Of a DNA stretch of 64,000 nt, positions 9,904 to 19,542 are shown in pieces. Position numbers and translations under genes: made by a program. Below the pieces are notes generated by a model. It ran no database searches. It was not told the origin of the DNA and was given only the letters and a program-made list of their open reading frames with translations. The DNA is from Flavobacteriales bacterium (GTDB lineage Bacteria > Bacteroidota > Bacteroidia > Flavobacteriales_F > PHOS-HE28), in NCBI GenBank assembly GCA_016713865.1, contig JADJOG010000045.1:41272-105271 (forward strand), in the 5' to 3' direction. Each line of letters opens with the position of its first letter. Within the stretch, counting starts at the first letter, position 1.

Positions 9904-12579
9904 ATGATGCCACTACGGCGGCTTGTTTGCTTGGCCTCCATGCCTCCGCGGTCGCGGTGTTTCGGTCAACTGGCGGTGACCACCAGCCAGTCACCCCTGG
10001 TAGATGGTGCAGAATGTCCTTTCGGGAACGGGGTTTCAGCGACGAATATCACCTAAACACCTGACCCTGGTGCCCGAATGGCCATTCACCGCGACCAACT
10101 CGAACCTGGGATTGGACGCAGGCGTGATTCTTTAGTGGGCTTGGGCTCGATGCGGGGAGGATTCAGCATCCGGAACCTGGTGAGCAATGGCTTCGATTTC
10201 TTGCCGAACACCATTGGCGATGCTGATTTGCCGCCATTTCCGGTTTCGATGTTTATGATAAGGCCGTGCTTGAGTTCGATTTCATTCCAACAGGCGATAC
10301 GCTGCGATTCAGATACGTTTTCGGCAGTGAAGAGTATCCGAATTACACCTGCGGTTCGGTAAATGATGTTTTCGGTTTCTTCTTGAGTGGCCGGGCATCA
10401 GTGGGCCATTCCAGAACAATGCAATGAACCTCGCATTGGTCCCCGGCACGAAACATCCCCATCTGCATCAACACGGTTAATTCAGGGGTGGCAAGCCGGA
10501 TTTGACGATACGAATTGCTTCAAGCCGATCCGAATTGGCAAGCGAACAGCATTTACTTCGTTGATAATGCCGGTCAAAGCGGCGGCACCGTGACCTACGA
10601 TGGCATGACGGTGGTGCTCACCGCTTTCGCACTGGTGCAATGTGGGACACAGTACCACATCAAAATCGCTATCGGGGATGGCACTGATCCGGTTCTCGAT
10701 AGCGGCGTTTTCTTGAAGGCAGGCTCCTTCGCCAGCACCGGCCAAGTGATTCCCTGCCCTTGCACAGGATACCGGTGATTATAGGGAACACGATGCTCGA
10801 AGGCTGCAATCCGGTTGAGCTGAGCTTCACGCGCTTGGGCGATACCACCACGGTCGATACCGTGGACATCACGGTTTCCGGCACCTCAACCCCGGGAGTC
10901 GACTACAGCATCATATTCCCCGAGTCAGCTCATTTATCCCCGTTGGCATTGAGACAATCGTCTTCACCTTCGATGTGCCCATCGACGCCGACGGCCCTGA
11001 GACCATCGTATTCACCATCCAACAGCTCGTTGAATGCGCCGGACAGGTGATTCAGACCGAGTTCACCTTCAACATCGACAGCCCGCCTCCATTAGTAGTT
11101 CAATCGAACAACATCAACGGCGTGTGTGGCCAAACGCACCTGCTTGCACCCAGTGTGAGCGGGGGCATGGGCCAGTACACATATGCTTGGAGCACAGGAC
11201 AAACCACGTCATCGATAAGCGTCAACCCTGCTGTAACCACCACCTACTCCGTCACTGTAACCGATGTGTGCGGTATCGCGCCAATCACGGTCGATTTCAC
11301 CGTGACCCTTCCGGTGTATTTGCCGCTTACGCTGAATGTCACAAACGATACGCTGATTAACTGCTTAGGTACTGGGCCGATCTCAGCGTTCGGGGTAACT
11401 GGCGGCAACAATGTGTACCTGTACCAATGGACCTTGAACGGAGCAGTGGTTGGCAATACAGCAACGATCAATGTGCCGGCAGCCTCGCCGCCCCTCACTT
11501 ATGTGGTCACGGTCACCGAAGGTTGCGGCAGCAGCATCCAGGACAGTGTGGTGGTTGGCACGGTGCCATTGGATCCGATCGTAATCTCAACAGACGGTGA
11601 TCAGACGCCGATCTGCACTGGAGATACGGTCACGCTCACGATTACAGGCATCACGGGTGGCAATGGCGTTTATTCATGGCGCTGGTATGATCCGGATGGA
11701 CTTCTCGTGGGCAATGGCTGGACGATCGATGTGCCGGTGCTTGGAAATCAACCATACACCATCGATGCCATTGACCAATGCGGCAACACGGGCAGCACGG
11801 TCGTGAGCGCATTGTTGCCGATCTACGCGCCCTTCACGCTCGACCTTGGCGACGACAAGCTCCTTTGCGCCGGCGACAGCACCACTATCCATGCGCTTGT
11901 GACAGGAGGCAGTGGTTTCTACCACATCCTTTGGGCGGGCCCCGATAGTCTCACAGACCCGCTGTACTGGGTGAAGCCGGATGATGAGACCACCTATTCC
12001 GTGATGGTGCGCGACCAATGCGGCGAGGAATTGACCGACGCGATCACCATCGAGGTGGAGCACATCCACATCGACATCCTCGTGAACAATCTGGGCCAAG
12101 ATGATTGGTACCTGCAGGCCCAGACGTTGCCGTACGCGCGCACTTGGATCTGGGACATGGGCGATGGCACACGCTACCGGTATGATGAGGTACGGCACAG
12201 CTACCTCGACCTCGATGAGCACCTGGTGCGCCTGAAGATCGTGACCCCAAACGGATGCTTGGCTGAGGATTCCGTGCTGATCCGCCCTCCTGCGCACATC
12301 TACTTCCCGAACGCCTTCACCCCCGATGGCGATGGCCGCAACGATCTGTTCGGCCCAGCAGGGCATTACATCGATAAGTTCGGCATGACGATATTCGACC
12401 GCTGGGGCCAGGTGGTGTTCACCACTGAAGATGTGAATATCCAATGAGATGGCTCCGTGAACGGAAGCGGCGAAGCGATGACAGGTGTGTACGTTTACCG
12501 CTACTTCGCAGAAGGCCATTACTTCCCACCCGTTGACGGCGTTGGGCATGTTACATTGATCAGGGGCAGCCAGGATTAG
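9904..12579 (+). pseudogene. Decayed choice-of-anchor-L protein with T9SS type B tail
   Basis: This is a broken paralogue of the intact gene directly downstream. Pieces in different frames align to it in order: VQNVL near 10005, FTATNSNLGLDAGVIL at 10085-10135, FGSEEYP-like and NDVFGFFLSG around 10330-10390, then DPNWQAN and the AIGDGTDPVLDSGVFL region to about 10770. A long open piece from 10975 carries Ig-like repeats, a PKD-like segment (WIWDMGDGTRYRYDE) and the type B sorting start YFPNAFTPDGDGRNDLF. The conserved WDG of the sorting domain is destroyed by TGA at 12445-12447 where TGG is expected, and the in-frame remainder runs to TAG at 12577. Several frameshifts plus a nonsense codon indicate real decay. 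The start at 9904 (MMPLRRL) is approximate. Confidence 0.8.
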
Positions 12580-12594
12580 AAAACAACAAGAGCA

Positions 12595-14817
12595 ATGAAG
12601 ACTCGAATCATCGTGACGGGGGCGGCGGGCATATTGCTGGGCGCGGCACAGGCTCAATTGGCGATCGATCAAAGCCTCACTCCCACGCAGCTCGTGCAGA
12701 ATGTGCTGCTGGGATCCGGCGTCACTGTGAGCAATGTGAGCTTCAATGGGGTTCTGAACCCTGCGACTGCGCAGCCTGGCAGCGGATCCTTCACGGCCAC
12801 GGGAAGCAATCTCGGGCTCTCGGCAGGCGTGCTGCTCACAAGCGGCGAGGTGCAGCAGGTGGCAGGGGCAGCCTCTTATTTCGCGAGCGGCTTCAACAGC
12901 ACAGGTAGTGACCCTGACCTCGCGATACTGGCCAATCAGACCATCAACGACCGTGCGGTGCTCGAATTCGACTTCGTGCCCGTTGGCGACACGGTGAAGT
13001 TCCGCTACGTGTTCGGTTCTGAGGAATACCCGGAGTATGTATGCACCACTTTCAATGATGCGTTCGGGTTCTTTCTCAGTGGCCCCGGCATAGCGGGCCC
13101 GTTCCAGAATGGCGCAATCAATATAGCCCGCGTACCGAATTCGAACATCCCGATCGCGATCAATACGGTGAACCCCGGCACTCCGGGCTCCTCTGGCGGT
13201 CAGGCATCCGTGTGCGCCGCGGCCGATCCCAACTGGCAGAGCAATAGCCAGTACTATGTGAACAACGGTGCAGGGGCTAGCGTGTGCTACGATGGCTTCA
13301 CCGTGGTGCTCACGGCGCGGCATCCGGTGCAATGCGGCCAGACCTATCACATCAAGATGGCCATTGGCGATGGCTCGGACAGCTCGTTCGATAGTGGTGT
13401 GTTCCTCGAGGCCGGTAGCTTCACCAGCACACCGTTCGTTCCATCGCTCACTCCGGGTCCGGGCATCATTGGCAACAATACGATCCAAGAGAGCTGCTAC
13501 CCGGTAACGATCAATTTCTCGCAGACCGGTGCTGCGAGCGACACAAGCGTAGTCTATATCGTGGTCGGAGGCACGGCAACGCCCGGTGTCGATTACGTGC
13601 CTGCATTCCCCGATTCGCTGGTTTTCTACCCAGGCGATACCATGATCACGTTCGTCTTCACGGTGCCTATCGATGCAGATGGCACCGAGACCATCGAACT
13701 CACGCTGATCTCTGAATCGCCTTGCGCGGGAGTCACAATAACGAACACGTTCATCTTCAACATCATCCAATCGCCGCAACTGGTGATCGTAGGCAATACC
13801 CAAGTGATCCCTTGCGGAGGATCAGCCACTCTCACGCCAACGGTATCCGGTGGCTATCCGCCATACACCATCAGCTGGCCAGGCGGGTTGACAGGGCCGA
13901 GCATCACGGTTTCACCATTGGACAACACGGTGTATACCGCAACCGTGACCGATGATTGCGGAACAACTGCTGTCGCGCAGTTCTTCGTTGAGCTCGACCC
14001 CTTGCCACCGATCAACATGAGCATCATCGGGCCTAGTACGGTCATGGAGGCCTGCGATCGATCCGCAGTGAACATCATCCGGCCGCAAGGCGTGCCGGGC
14101 GATGTGACCATCACATTCTCATTCACCGGCAATGCCACGCCCGGCCAGGATTTCCAGTGGCCCGCCAGCGCCTTGATACCTGATGGCGTGCTGAACATCA
14201 CCTTGCCCTTCGAACCGGGAGAGGATGGCATCGCAGACGATGGCGAGACGACCACCATTACTGCCACGTTCACCGACGATTGCGGCCGCACGACTTCTGC
14301 AAGTGTCACATTCACCATCATCGATGCGCCTTTCCTGGGCGTGGAAACGGGCGACTTCGTTGTGGAGTGCCAGCCCGATAGCATGCTGCTGGTTGCTCAG
14401 GGAATCGGCGGAGTTGGCAACCTCAGCTATTCGTGGTCGAATGGTACGGCCGGTCCTGCCACCTACGTGACGATACAGATTCCGGGCACCTATACGGTGA
14501 CGGTCACCGACGAATGTGGTCGCACCGCCCAGGACATCGCGCAAGTGATCACCATCTGCGATGTGGTTATCCCGAACGTGATCACGCCCAACGGCGACGG
14601 CAGCAACGATCGCTTCGAGATTGAAGGCATCCTGTACGTGAGCAACACCGTGAAGATCTACAACCGTTGGGGCCAGGAAGTGTTCTTCTCGAAGAACTAC
14701 AAGAACCAATGGGATGGTGACGATCTTCCGGATGGCACCTATTTCTACGAGGTGACCGTTTCCCGAAGGGAAGAGCCTTACACAGGTCATTTGACGATCC
14801 TGCGTAACGGCTGGTAG
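12595..14817 (+). CDS. Choice-of-anchor-L protein with T9SS type B sorting domain
   Basis: This 740-residue secreted surface protein is intact. It has a signal peptide (to about AAQAQ, residue 20) and a choice-of-anchor-L domain at residues 25-290 (TPTQLVQNVLLGSGV, FRYVFGSEEYPEYV, AIGDGSDSSFDSGVFLEAG). Calx-beta-like segments follow (GGTATPGVDYVPAFPDSLVF, DADGTETIELTL), then an Ig-like segment. The last 85 residues are the gliding-motility-associated (CHU_C) sorting domain, PNVITPNGDGSNDRF to GHLTILRNGW, with WDGDDLPDGTYFYEV. Export would use the T9SS. Surface attachment or adhesion is inferred. It lies 15 bp after the decayed copy. Confidence 0.9.
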   Translation: MKTRIIVTGAAGILLGAAQAQLAIDQSLTPTQLVQNVLLGSGVTVSNVSFNGVLNPATAQPGSGSFTATGSNLGLSAGVLLTSGEVQQVAGAASYFASGFNSTGSDPDLAILANQTINDRAVLEFDFVPVGDTVKFRYVFGSEEYPEYVCTTFNDAFGFFLSGPGIAGPFQNGAINIARVPNSNIPIAINTVNPGTPGSSGGQASVCAAADPNWQSNSQYYVNNGAGASVCYDGFTVVLTARHPVQCGQTYHIKMAIGDGSDSSFDSGVFLEAGSFTSTPFVPSLTPGPGIIGNNTIQESCYPVTINFSQTGAASDTSVVYIVVGGTATPGVDYVPAFPDSLVFYPGDTMITFVFTVPIDADGTETIELTLISESPCAGVTITNTFIFNIIQSPQLVIVGNTQVIPCGGSATLTPTVSGGYPPYTISWPGGLTGPSITVSPLDNTVYTATVTDDCGTTAVAQFFVELDPLPPINMSIIGPSTVMEACDRSAVNIIRPQGVPGDVTITFSFTGNATPGQDFQWPASALIPDGVLNITLPFEPGEDGIADDGETTTITATFTDDCGRTTSASVTFTIIDAPFLGVETGDFVVECQPDSMLLVAQGIGGVGNLSYSWSNGTAGPATYVTIQIPGTYTVTVTDECGRTAQDIAQVITICDVVIPNVITPNGDGSNDRFEIEGILYVSNTVKIYNRWGQEVFFSKNYKNQWDGDDLPDGTYFYEVTVSRREEPYTGHLTILRNGW

Positions 14818-14936
14818 AGCTCGATCGTATTCGTGCTCAAGTCAGTTGCAATGGTTGTTCGCAGTGCCTGAGATTTCGTTGCGGGGTGCGTCTTCGCTGA
14901 AGTGAACCGTATGCCTATGGTGGGTGTTTCACCATT

Positions 14937-15626
14937 GTGTCAGATCCATTTCTTGTCATCGGCGGCACGCGAGGCATTGGCCGCAGTTTAGCCGAACAGC
15001 TCATCGCGAAAGGCAATTCGGTTATTACGGTTGCCCGCTCCAATGGCGCTCCAGCTGGTGTGCTACGGCATATGCAGCGCGATATCCTTGCTGAAGGTTT
15101 GTCTTCCGAAGAACTGCCAGAAGCGCTGAGCGGTCTCGTTTACTGCCCCGGCAGCATCGACCTTAAGCCCCTGCGCTCGCTGATGGCCGATGATCTAAGA
15201 GCATCATTCGAGCTCAATGTGATCGCGGCCTTCAGCGCCATACAGGCTTGCGCAGAACGGCTGAGGAAGAATCCTGGCTCTGGTGTGGTGCTCTTCAGTA
15301 CCGTTGCCGTTCAGCGGGGAATGGCCTTTCATGCTTCAGTTGCTTCCGCCAAAGGCGCCGTGGAAGGATTAACGCGCGCCTTGGCCGCGGAGCTAGCACC
15401 GAACGTGCGTGTGAACTGCATCGCACCGAGCCTGACGCGCACTTCGCTCGCTGAGAAGCTCCTGAGCACGCCCGAACGCGAAGCGGCCAGTGTGGAACGT
15501 CACCCGCTTAAGCGTGTGGGCGAAGCGCAGGAGGTAGCGGCAATGGCGGCTTTCCTTTTGAGTGACAACGCACGCTGGATAACCGGACAAGTGATAGGAG
15601 TGGATGGCGGCATGAGCGCTATTTGA
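14937..15626 (+). CDS. SDR family oxidoreductase lacking the catalytic tyrosine
   Basis: This 229-residue Rossmann-fold protein of the short-chain dehydrogenase family starts at GTG 14937. The cofactor motif is IGGTRGIGRSLAEQL (residues 8-22), with the NNAG equivalent reduced to YCPGSID. Ser of VVLFSTVAVQ is present, but the YxxxK position reads HASVASAKGAVEG, with Val in place of Tyr. The C-terminus WITGQVIGVDGGMSAI is typical. The missing Tyr suggests altered or absent classical dehydrogenase chemistry. It leads the photolyase operon and is followed two bases later by the DUF429 gene. Confidence 0.88.
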   Translation: MSDPFLVIGGTRGIGRSLAEQLIAKGNSVITVARSNGAPAGVLRHMQRDILAEGLSSEELPEALSGLVYCPGSIDLKPLRSLMADDLRASFELNVIAAFSAIQACAERLRKNPGSGVVLFSTVAVQRGMAFHASVASAKGAVEGLTRALAAELAPNVRVNCIAPSLTRTSLAEKLLSTPEREAASVERHPLKRVGEAQEVAAMAAFLLSDNARWITGQVIGVDGGMSAI

Positions 15627-15628
15627 TC

Positions 15629-16201
15629 ATGACGGAACACATTGGCATCGACTTCGGAGCACGTTATAGTGCTAACACCGCCCTGTGTCGCCGTGAGCGC
15701 GGCCTCTTCGTGTTCGAGCGGATCAACAGGGGTGACGATGGCGATGAGTGGCTGGAGCAGCGTGTGCTTGAGCTGGCACCAAGAGCGGTATACATCGATG
15801 CACCGTTGAGTTTGCCAGGCGCCTATTATGGGCGTGGCAGCGATCACTTCTACCGCGAGGCCGATCGGCTCGCGGGAGGCATGAGCCCCATGTTCCTCGG
15901 TGGGCTTACCGCGCGTGCTATCCGTTTGGCGGAGCGCTGGCGGAAATCCGGGATCGCCGTGCATGAGGCTTATCCCTCAGCCTTCATCCGACGCTCTTGG
16001 GAATTCCTTGAGCTATCCGCTGGCAAAGCGATTCCGAAGCAGGCGCTGCGCCTTATGGCTGGAATGTGCCTGCTTCCGCCGCCGGATCCGAAGGACCGCC
16101 ACGAAGCGGATGCCTGGCTCTGTTGGGTGATCGGCCAGCGGCACATGCAAGGTGAAGCAAAGGAGCTAGGGCGCGCCGATGAAGGATTGATCCTCGCATG
16201 A
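15629..16201 (+). CDS. DUF429 domain protein
   Basis: This 190-residue protein matches DUF429, a family with a predicted RNase H-like/nuclease fold. Supporting motifs are HIGIDFGARYSANTALC at the N-terminus, VYIDAPLSLP (residues 50-60), FLGGLTARAIRLAE, VHEAYPSAF and the C-terminal HEADAWLCW. ATG at 15629 is preferred to the in-frame TTG at 15623 inside the upstream stop. Its position between an SDR and photolyase-linked genes suggests co-expression with DNA photorepair. Enzymatic activity has not been assigned to the family as far as I know. Confidence 0.85.
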   Translation: MTEHIGIDFGARYSANTALCRRERGLFVFERINRGDDGDEWLEQRVLELAPRAVYIDAPLSLPGAYYGRGSDHFYREADRLAGGMSPMFLGGLTARAIRLAERWRKSGIAVHEAYPSAFIRRSWEFLELSAGKAIPKQALRLMAGMCLLPPPDPKDRHEADAWLCWVIGQRHMQGEAKELGRADEGLILA

Positions 16202-16202
16202 T

Positions 16203-16370
16203 ATGCCGCGTCACCGCACTCCCGCTCTGCGAGCATCGAAGACCTGCATGTCCTGCGGCCTTCCATTCCAATGGCGCAAGAAATGGGAGCGGGTCTGGGA
16301 TGAAGTGAAGTACTGCAGCGACCGATGCCGACAGCACAAGAGCCGCGCGCAGCGCATACTGTCCGCCTGA
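16203..16370 (+). CDS. DUF2256 small zinc-ribbon-like protein
   Basis: This 55-residue protein lies between the DUF429 gene and the first photolyase. It matches DUF2256 clearly: KTCMSCGLPFQWRKKW, then WDEVKYCSDRCRQHKS. Four cysteines in two pairs (CMSC and CSDRC) imply a bound metal, probably zinc. DUF2256 genes commonly sit beside cryptochrome/photolyase genes, as here. It overlaps the stop of the DUF429 gene's region by adjacency (ATATG junction) and its last 46 bases overlap the start of the photolyase gene. Function unknown. Confidence 0.9.
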   Translation: MPRHRTPALRASKTCMSCGLPFQWRKKWERVWDEVKYCSDRCRQHKSRAQRILSA

Positions 16371-17904
16371 TCCTGGGCGATCAACTCAATTCCGAGCATA
16401 GCTGGTTCCAGCATGCGAGCGGGGATGTGCTGCATGTCATCATGGAGGTGCGGCAGGAAACTGACTATGCATGGCATCACATCCAGAAGGTGCTGGGCTT
16501 CTTCGGTGCGATGCGCCGTTACGCGGATGAGCTGCGCGCTCAGGGCCATCGTGTGCTATACCTCTCGCTCGACGACGAGCGCAATACGCAATCCATCTCA
16601 GGGAATCTGACGTGGGTGATAGCGGCATGTGGCGCGGAACGGTTCGGTTATCAATTGCCCGACGAGCATCGGCTGGATGAGCAGTTGAAGGCTTTCGCAT
16701 CAGCATGCGGCTGCGTTGTGGAGTTGTCCGATACCGAGCACTTCATCATCGACCGTCATGAGCTCACCGCGCTTTTCAAAGGCAAGAAGCAATACCTGAT
16801 GGAGCGTTTCTATCGCGTGATGCGCGAACGCACCGGTCTGCTCATGGATGGCACGCAACCGTCAGGCGGGCGCTGGAACTACGATGCGGAGAACCGAGGC
16901 CGGCCACCGAAGGGTCATCTGGCGCCGCCGCCGCTGCTCTTCCAGCACGACCTGAGCGGTATTGAAGCCATGGTGATGGCGCATGGCGTGACGTCCATCG
17001 GTACGGTGGAAGCCGCGCGCTTCTCCTGGCCAATTTCGCGCGCTGAAGGCCTGGAGCTGCTCACGTATTTCTGCGAGCACCTGCTGCCCCTCTTCGGCAC
17101 CTATCAGGATGCGCTCATGCCCGGCCAATGGGCCTTGTACCATTCGCGCATCAGCTTCGCGATGAACGTGAAGATGATCGGCCCACTGGAGGTGTGCCGC
17201 GCCGTGGAAGCCGCGTGGCGTGCTGATCCCAAGGGCATAAGCATCGCGCAGGCCGAGGGCTTCATTCGGCGATCATCGGTTGGCGCGAGTACATGCGCGG
17301 GGTGTATTGGGCACAGATGCCGCGCTTCGCTTCGCTCAACTTCTTCGGGCACGAACGTCCGTTGCCTTCGTGGTACTGGACCGGCGAAACGCGCATGGCC
17401 TGCTTGCGCGATGCGATCAAGGGTAGCCTCACCAACGCTTACGCGCACCACATCCAGCGCCTCATGGTCACCGGCAACTTCGCACTGCTCGCCGGCGTGC
17501 ATCCCGACGAAGTCGATCAGTGGTACCTCGGCATCTACATCGATGCGCTGGAATGGGTGGAGATCACCAATACGCGTGGCATGAGTCAGTTCGCCGATGG
17601 CGGCATCGTGGGCACGAAGCCTTATGTGAGCAGCGGCGCTTACCTGAATAAGATGGGCCACCACTGCGGTAGCTGCTATTACAAGGTGAGTGAGCGAACA
17701 GGTGAGCGTGCCTGTCCGTTCAATTCGTTGTACTGGCACTTCCTCGCGCGCAACCGTGCAAGGCTCGAAGCCCCGGATGCACGTCCAGGGCTGATGGCGC
17801 GCATGGCGATGCCCTTCCGCATCTGGGACGGCATGGCATCGCATGCGCGCGAGGAGCTGCTCACGAAGGGAGAAGAATTGCTGAAACGAATCGAAGAGCT
17901 ATGA
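16325..17904 (+). CDS. Iron-sulfur bacterial cryptochrome/(6-4) photolyase, PhrB type (one frame break)
   Basis: This is a cryptochrome/photolyase-related protein of about 526 residues in the FeS-BCP class, flavoproteins that repair (6-4) photoproducts using light. The N-terminus reads VRLILGDQLN and the middle RWNYDAENRGRPP and ALMPGQWALYHSRISFAMN. Near 17270 the frame breaks after GFIRR and continues in the next frame as IGWREYMRGVYWAQMP, so one base is missing at 17270-17271. Four iron-sulfur cysteines are recognisable: one in RMACLRDAI and three in CGSCYYKVSERTGERAC, with the C-x2-C-x12-C spacing of PhrB. It overlaps the DUF2256 gene upstream and cryptochrome-DASH downstream. Confidence 0.9.
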
Positions 17905-19175
17905 GCAGAGCGATCATCTGGTTCCGGAACGATTTGCGTTTGGCGGATAATCCCGCACTGATCGCGGCGCTGGCTGCGCATGATGAAGTGTTGCCGGTCT
18001 ATGTGCTCGACCCGAGGCAGCATGGCCCATCGCCATTCGGTTTCGAGCGCAGCGGCCCGCATCGTCGGAAATTCTTGCATGAAGGTCTTGCAGACCTTGA
18101 TGAGCAGTTGCTCGCCAAAGGCAGCGCGCTCCATGCTTTCGCGGGACAACCGGCGGATGTGCTTCGGCGAGTCGCGCGGATGTGGGATGCCTCATTCGTT
18201 TACACTCAAGGGCTGAACGCACGCGAGGAAGTGCTTCAGGAATTGGAGGTGTCGCGCGAACTGCCGCTTCTGCTGCATGGAGCGTCCACCATGCTGCTGC
18301 CAGGCGATCTGCCCTTCGGCCTGCGTGAGCTGCCCGAAGTCTTCACCGACTTCCGCAAAGCCGTGGAGAAAGGCAGCCCGGTGCGCGACACGCTTCCTGA
18401 ACCAGTGAGCATTCCCACACCGCGCGAATGGCGTACCCGACCGCTCACGGTGGAGGAGCTCCCGATTGGCAAGCCTCGAATCGATCGCCGCGTCGTGCTC
18501 GATTTCCAAGGCGGGAGAGCTGCGGCACTGGCGCGCTTGCGCCACTATTTATGGGATACCCGTGCCATCGCGTTTTACAAGGAGACGCGCAACGGGCTCA
18601 TCGGAGCCGATTACAGCAGCAAGCTGAGCCCTTGGCTGGCATCGGGAGCGCTATCTCCACGCGAGGTCTTCCACGAGGTGAAGCGATTCGAGTCGATCCA
18701 CGGCGGCAACGAGAGCACGTATTGGATGATTTTCGAGCTGCTCTGGCGCGATTACTTCCAATTCATCGCGGCCAAGCACAAGAGCGCGCTGTTCGCCGCG
18801 GGCGGAATACGGGGCTCGGCGCTAAGGGGCAAGAAGGAGGTTGAGCTGTTTGAGCGATGGATCAATGGGCGGACCGGCCAGCCCTTCATCGATGCGAACA
18901 TGCGCGAGCTTGCAGGAACCGGTTGGATGAGCAATCGCGGCCGACAGTGCGTGGCAAGCTTCCTCGCGCACGACCTCGGGCTCGATTGGCGCATGGGTGC
19001 GTGGTGGTTCGAGCGCAAGCTCATCGACTACGATCCGTGCAGCAACTGGGGCAACTGGCAATACGTGGCAGGCGTTGGCAACGATCCGCGCCAAGGCCGC
19101 CGCTTCGATCCCGAACGGCAAGCGAACACTTATGATTCGGATGGTGCATTCACGCGGCTGTGGAATGCCGATTGA
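17901..19175 (+). CDS. Cryptochrome-DASH/deoxyribodipyrimidine photolyase
   Basis: This 424-residue FAD photolyase starts with an ATGA overlap on the upstream photolyase. The N-terminal antenna domain begins AIIWFRNDLRLADNPAL. The FAD-binding half has ETRNGLIGADYSSKLSPWLA, the DASH-typical NESTYWMIFELLWRDYF (residues about 275-291), and the electron-transfer/FAD region GTGWMSNRGRQCVASFL and YDPCSNWGNWQYVAGVGNDP. These favour the cry-DASH group, which repairs cyclobutane dimers mainly in single-stranded DNA. Two photolyases of different classes in one operon suggest a dedicated UV-repair cassette. Its 3' end overlaps the convergent DUF2809 gene by 26 bp. Confidence 0.93.
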   Translation: MSRAIIWFRNDLRLADNPALIAALAAHDEVLPVYVLDPRQHGPSPFGFERSGPHRRKFLHEGLADLDEQLLAKGSALHAFAGQPADVLRRVARMWDASFVYTQGLNAREEVLQELEVSRELPLLLHGASTMLLPGDLPFGLRELPEVFTDFRKAVEKGSPVRDTLPEPVSIPTPREWRTRPLTVEELPIGKPRIDRRVVLDFQGGRAAALARLRHYLWDTRAIAFYKETRNGLIGADYSSKLSPWLASGALSPREVFHEVKRFESIHGGNESTYWMIFELLWRDYFQFIAAKHKSALFAAGGIRGSALRGKKEVELFERWINGRTGQPFIDANMRELAGTGWMSNRGRQCVASFLAHDLGLDWRMGAWWFERKLIDYDPCSNWGNWQYVAGVGNDPRQGRRFDPERQANTYDSDGAFTRLWNAD

Positions 19176-19542
19176 GAAATGGATCAACGAACAAGGCAGC
19201 AGCAACTCCCAAAACGTACATCACCAGATCCATCGATTGGAAGGTGTCGCCCAGCAGCAGCTTCGCCCAAGTGGTGTGCGATAGACCGAGGTGATTGATC
19301 AACCCGGCTGCTTGCGCGCTTTCAACCGCAAAGGCGAATAGCAGCGCACCGGTGGCCACGCGCTTCGCTGGCCAGCTGAAAAGCGCACGCACGCTGAAGT
19401 GCATCAGGCACACAACGAGCAGGTCGCCGAGATGGAAGCGGATGAAAGGCTGTCGAACATGAAAGGCGATGTACAGCTCGCCGCCGAGTAGCAGCAACGC
19501 CACAAGCGCATGCTTCGGGCTGAACCGAATTGGCAACTTCAC
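19150..19542 (-). CDS. DUF2809 family membrane protein
   Basis: This 130-residue protein has four hydrophobic helices and the DUF2809 pattern: RFHLGDLLVVCLMHFSVRAL, LLFAFAVESAQ and a C-terminal LGDTFQSMDLVMYVLGV. The function of the family is unknown. Its ATG overlaps the stop of the upstream diaphorase gene by four bases (19539-19542), so co-transcription is likely. The 3' end overlaps the cryptochrome-DASH gene. Confidence 0.8.
   Translation of the reverse strand: MKLPIRFSPKHALVALLLLGGELYIAFHVRQPFIRFHLGDLLVVCLMHFSVRALFSWPAKRVATGALLFAFAVESAQAAGLINHLGLSHTTWAKLLLGDTFQSMDLVMYVLGVAAALFVDPFLNRHSTAA

Noticed and set aside
11674..13803. Open frame of 709 codons on the minus strand across both choice-of-anchor-L genes
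   Set aside because: It spans the decayed copy, the gap and the intact copy of plus-strand genes and is rich in Arg/His as expected of an antisense shadow at high GC.
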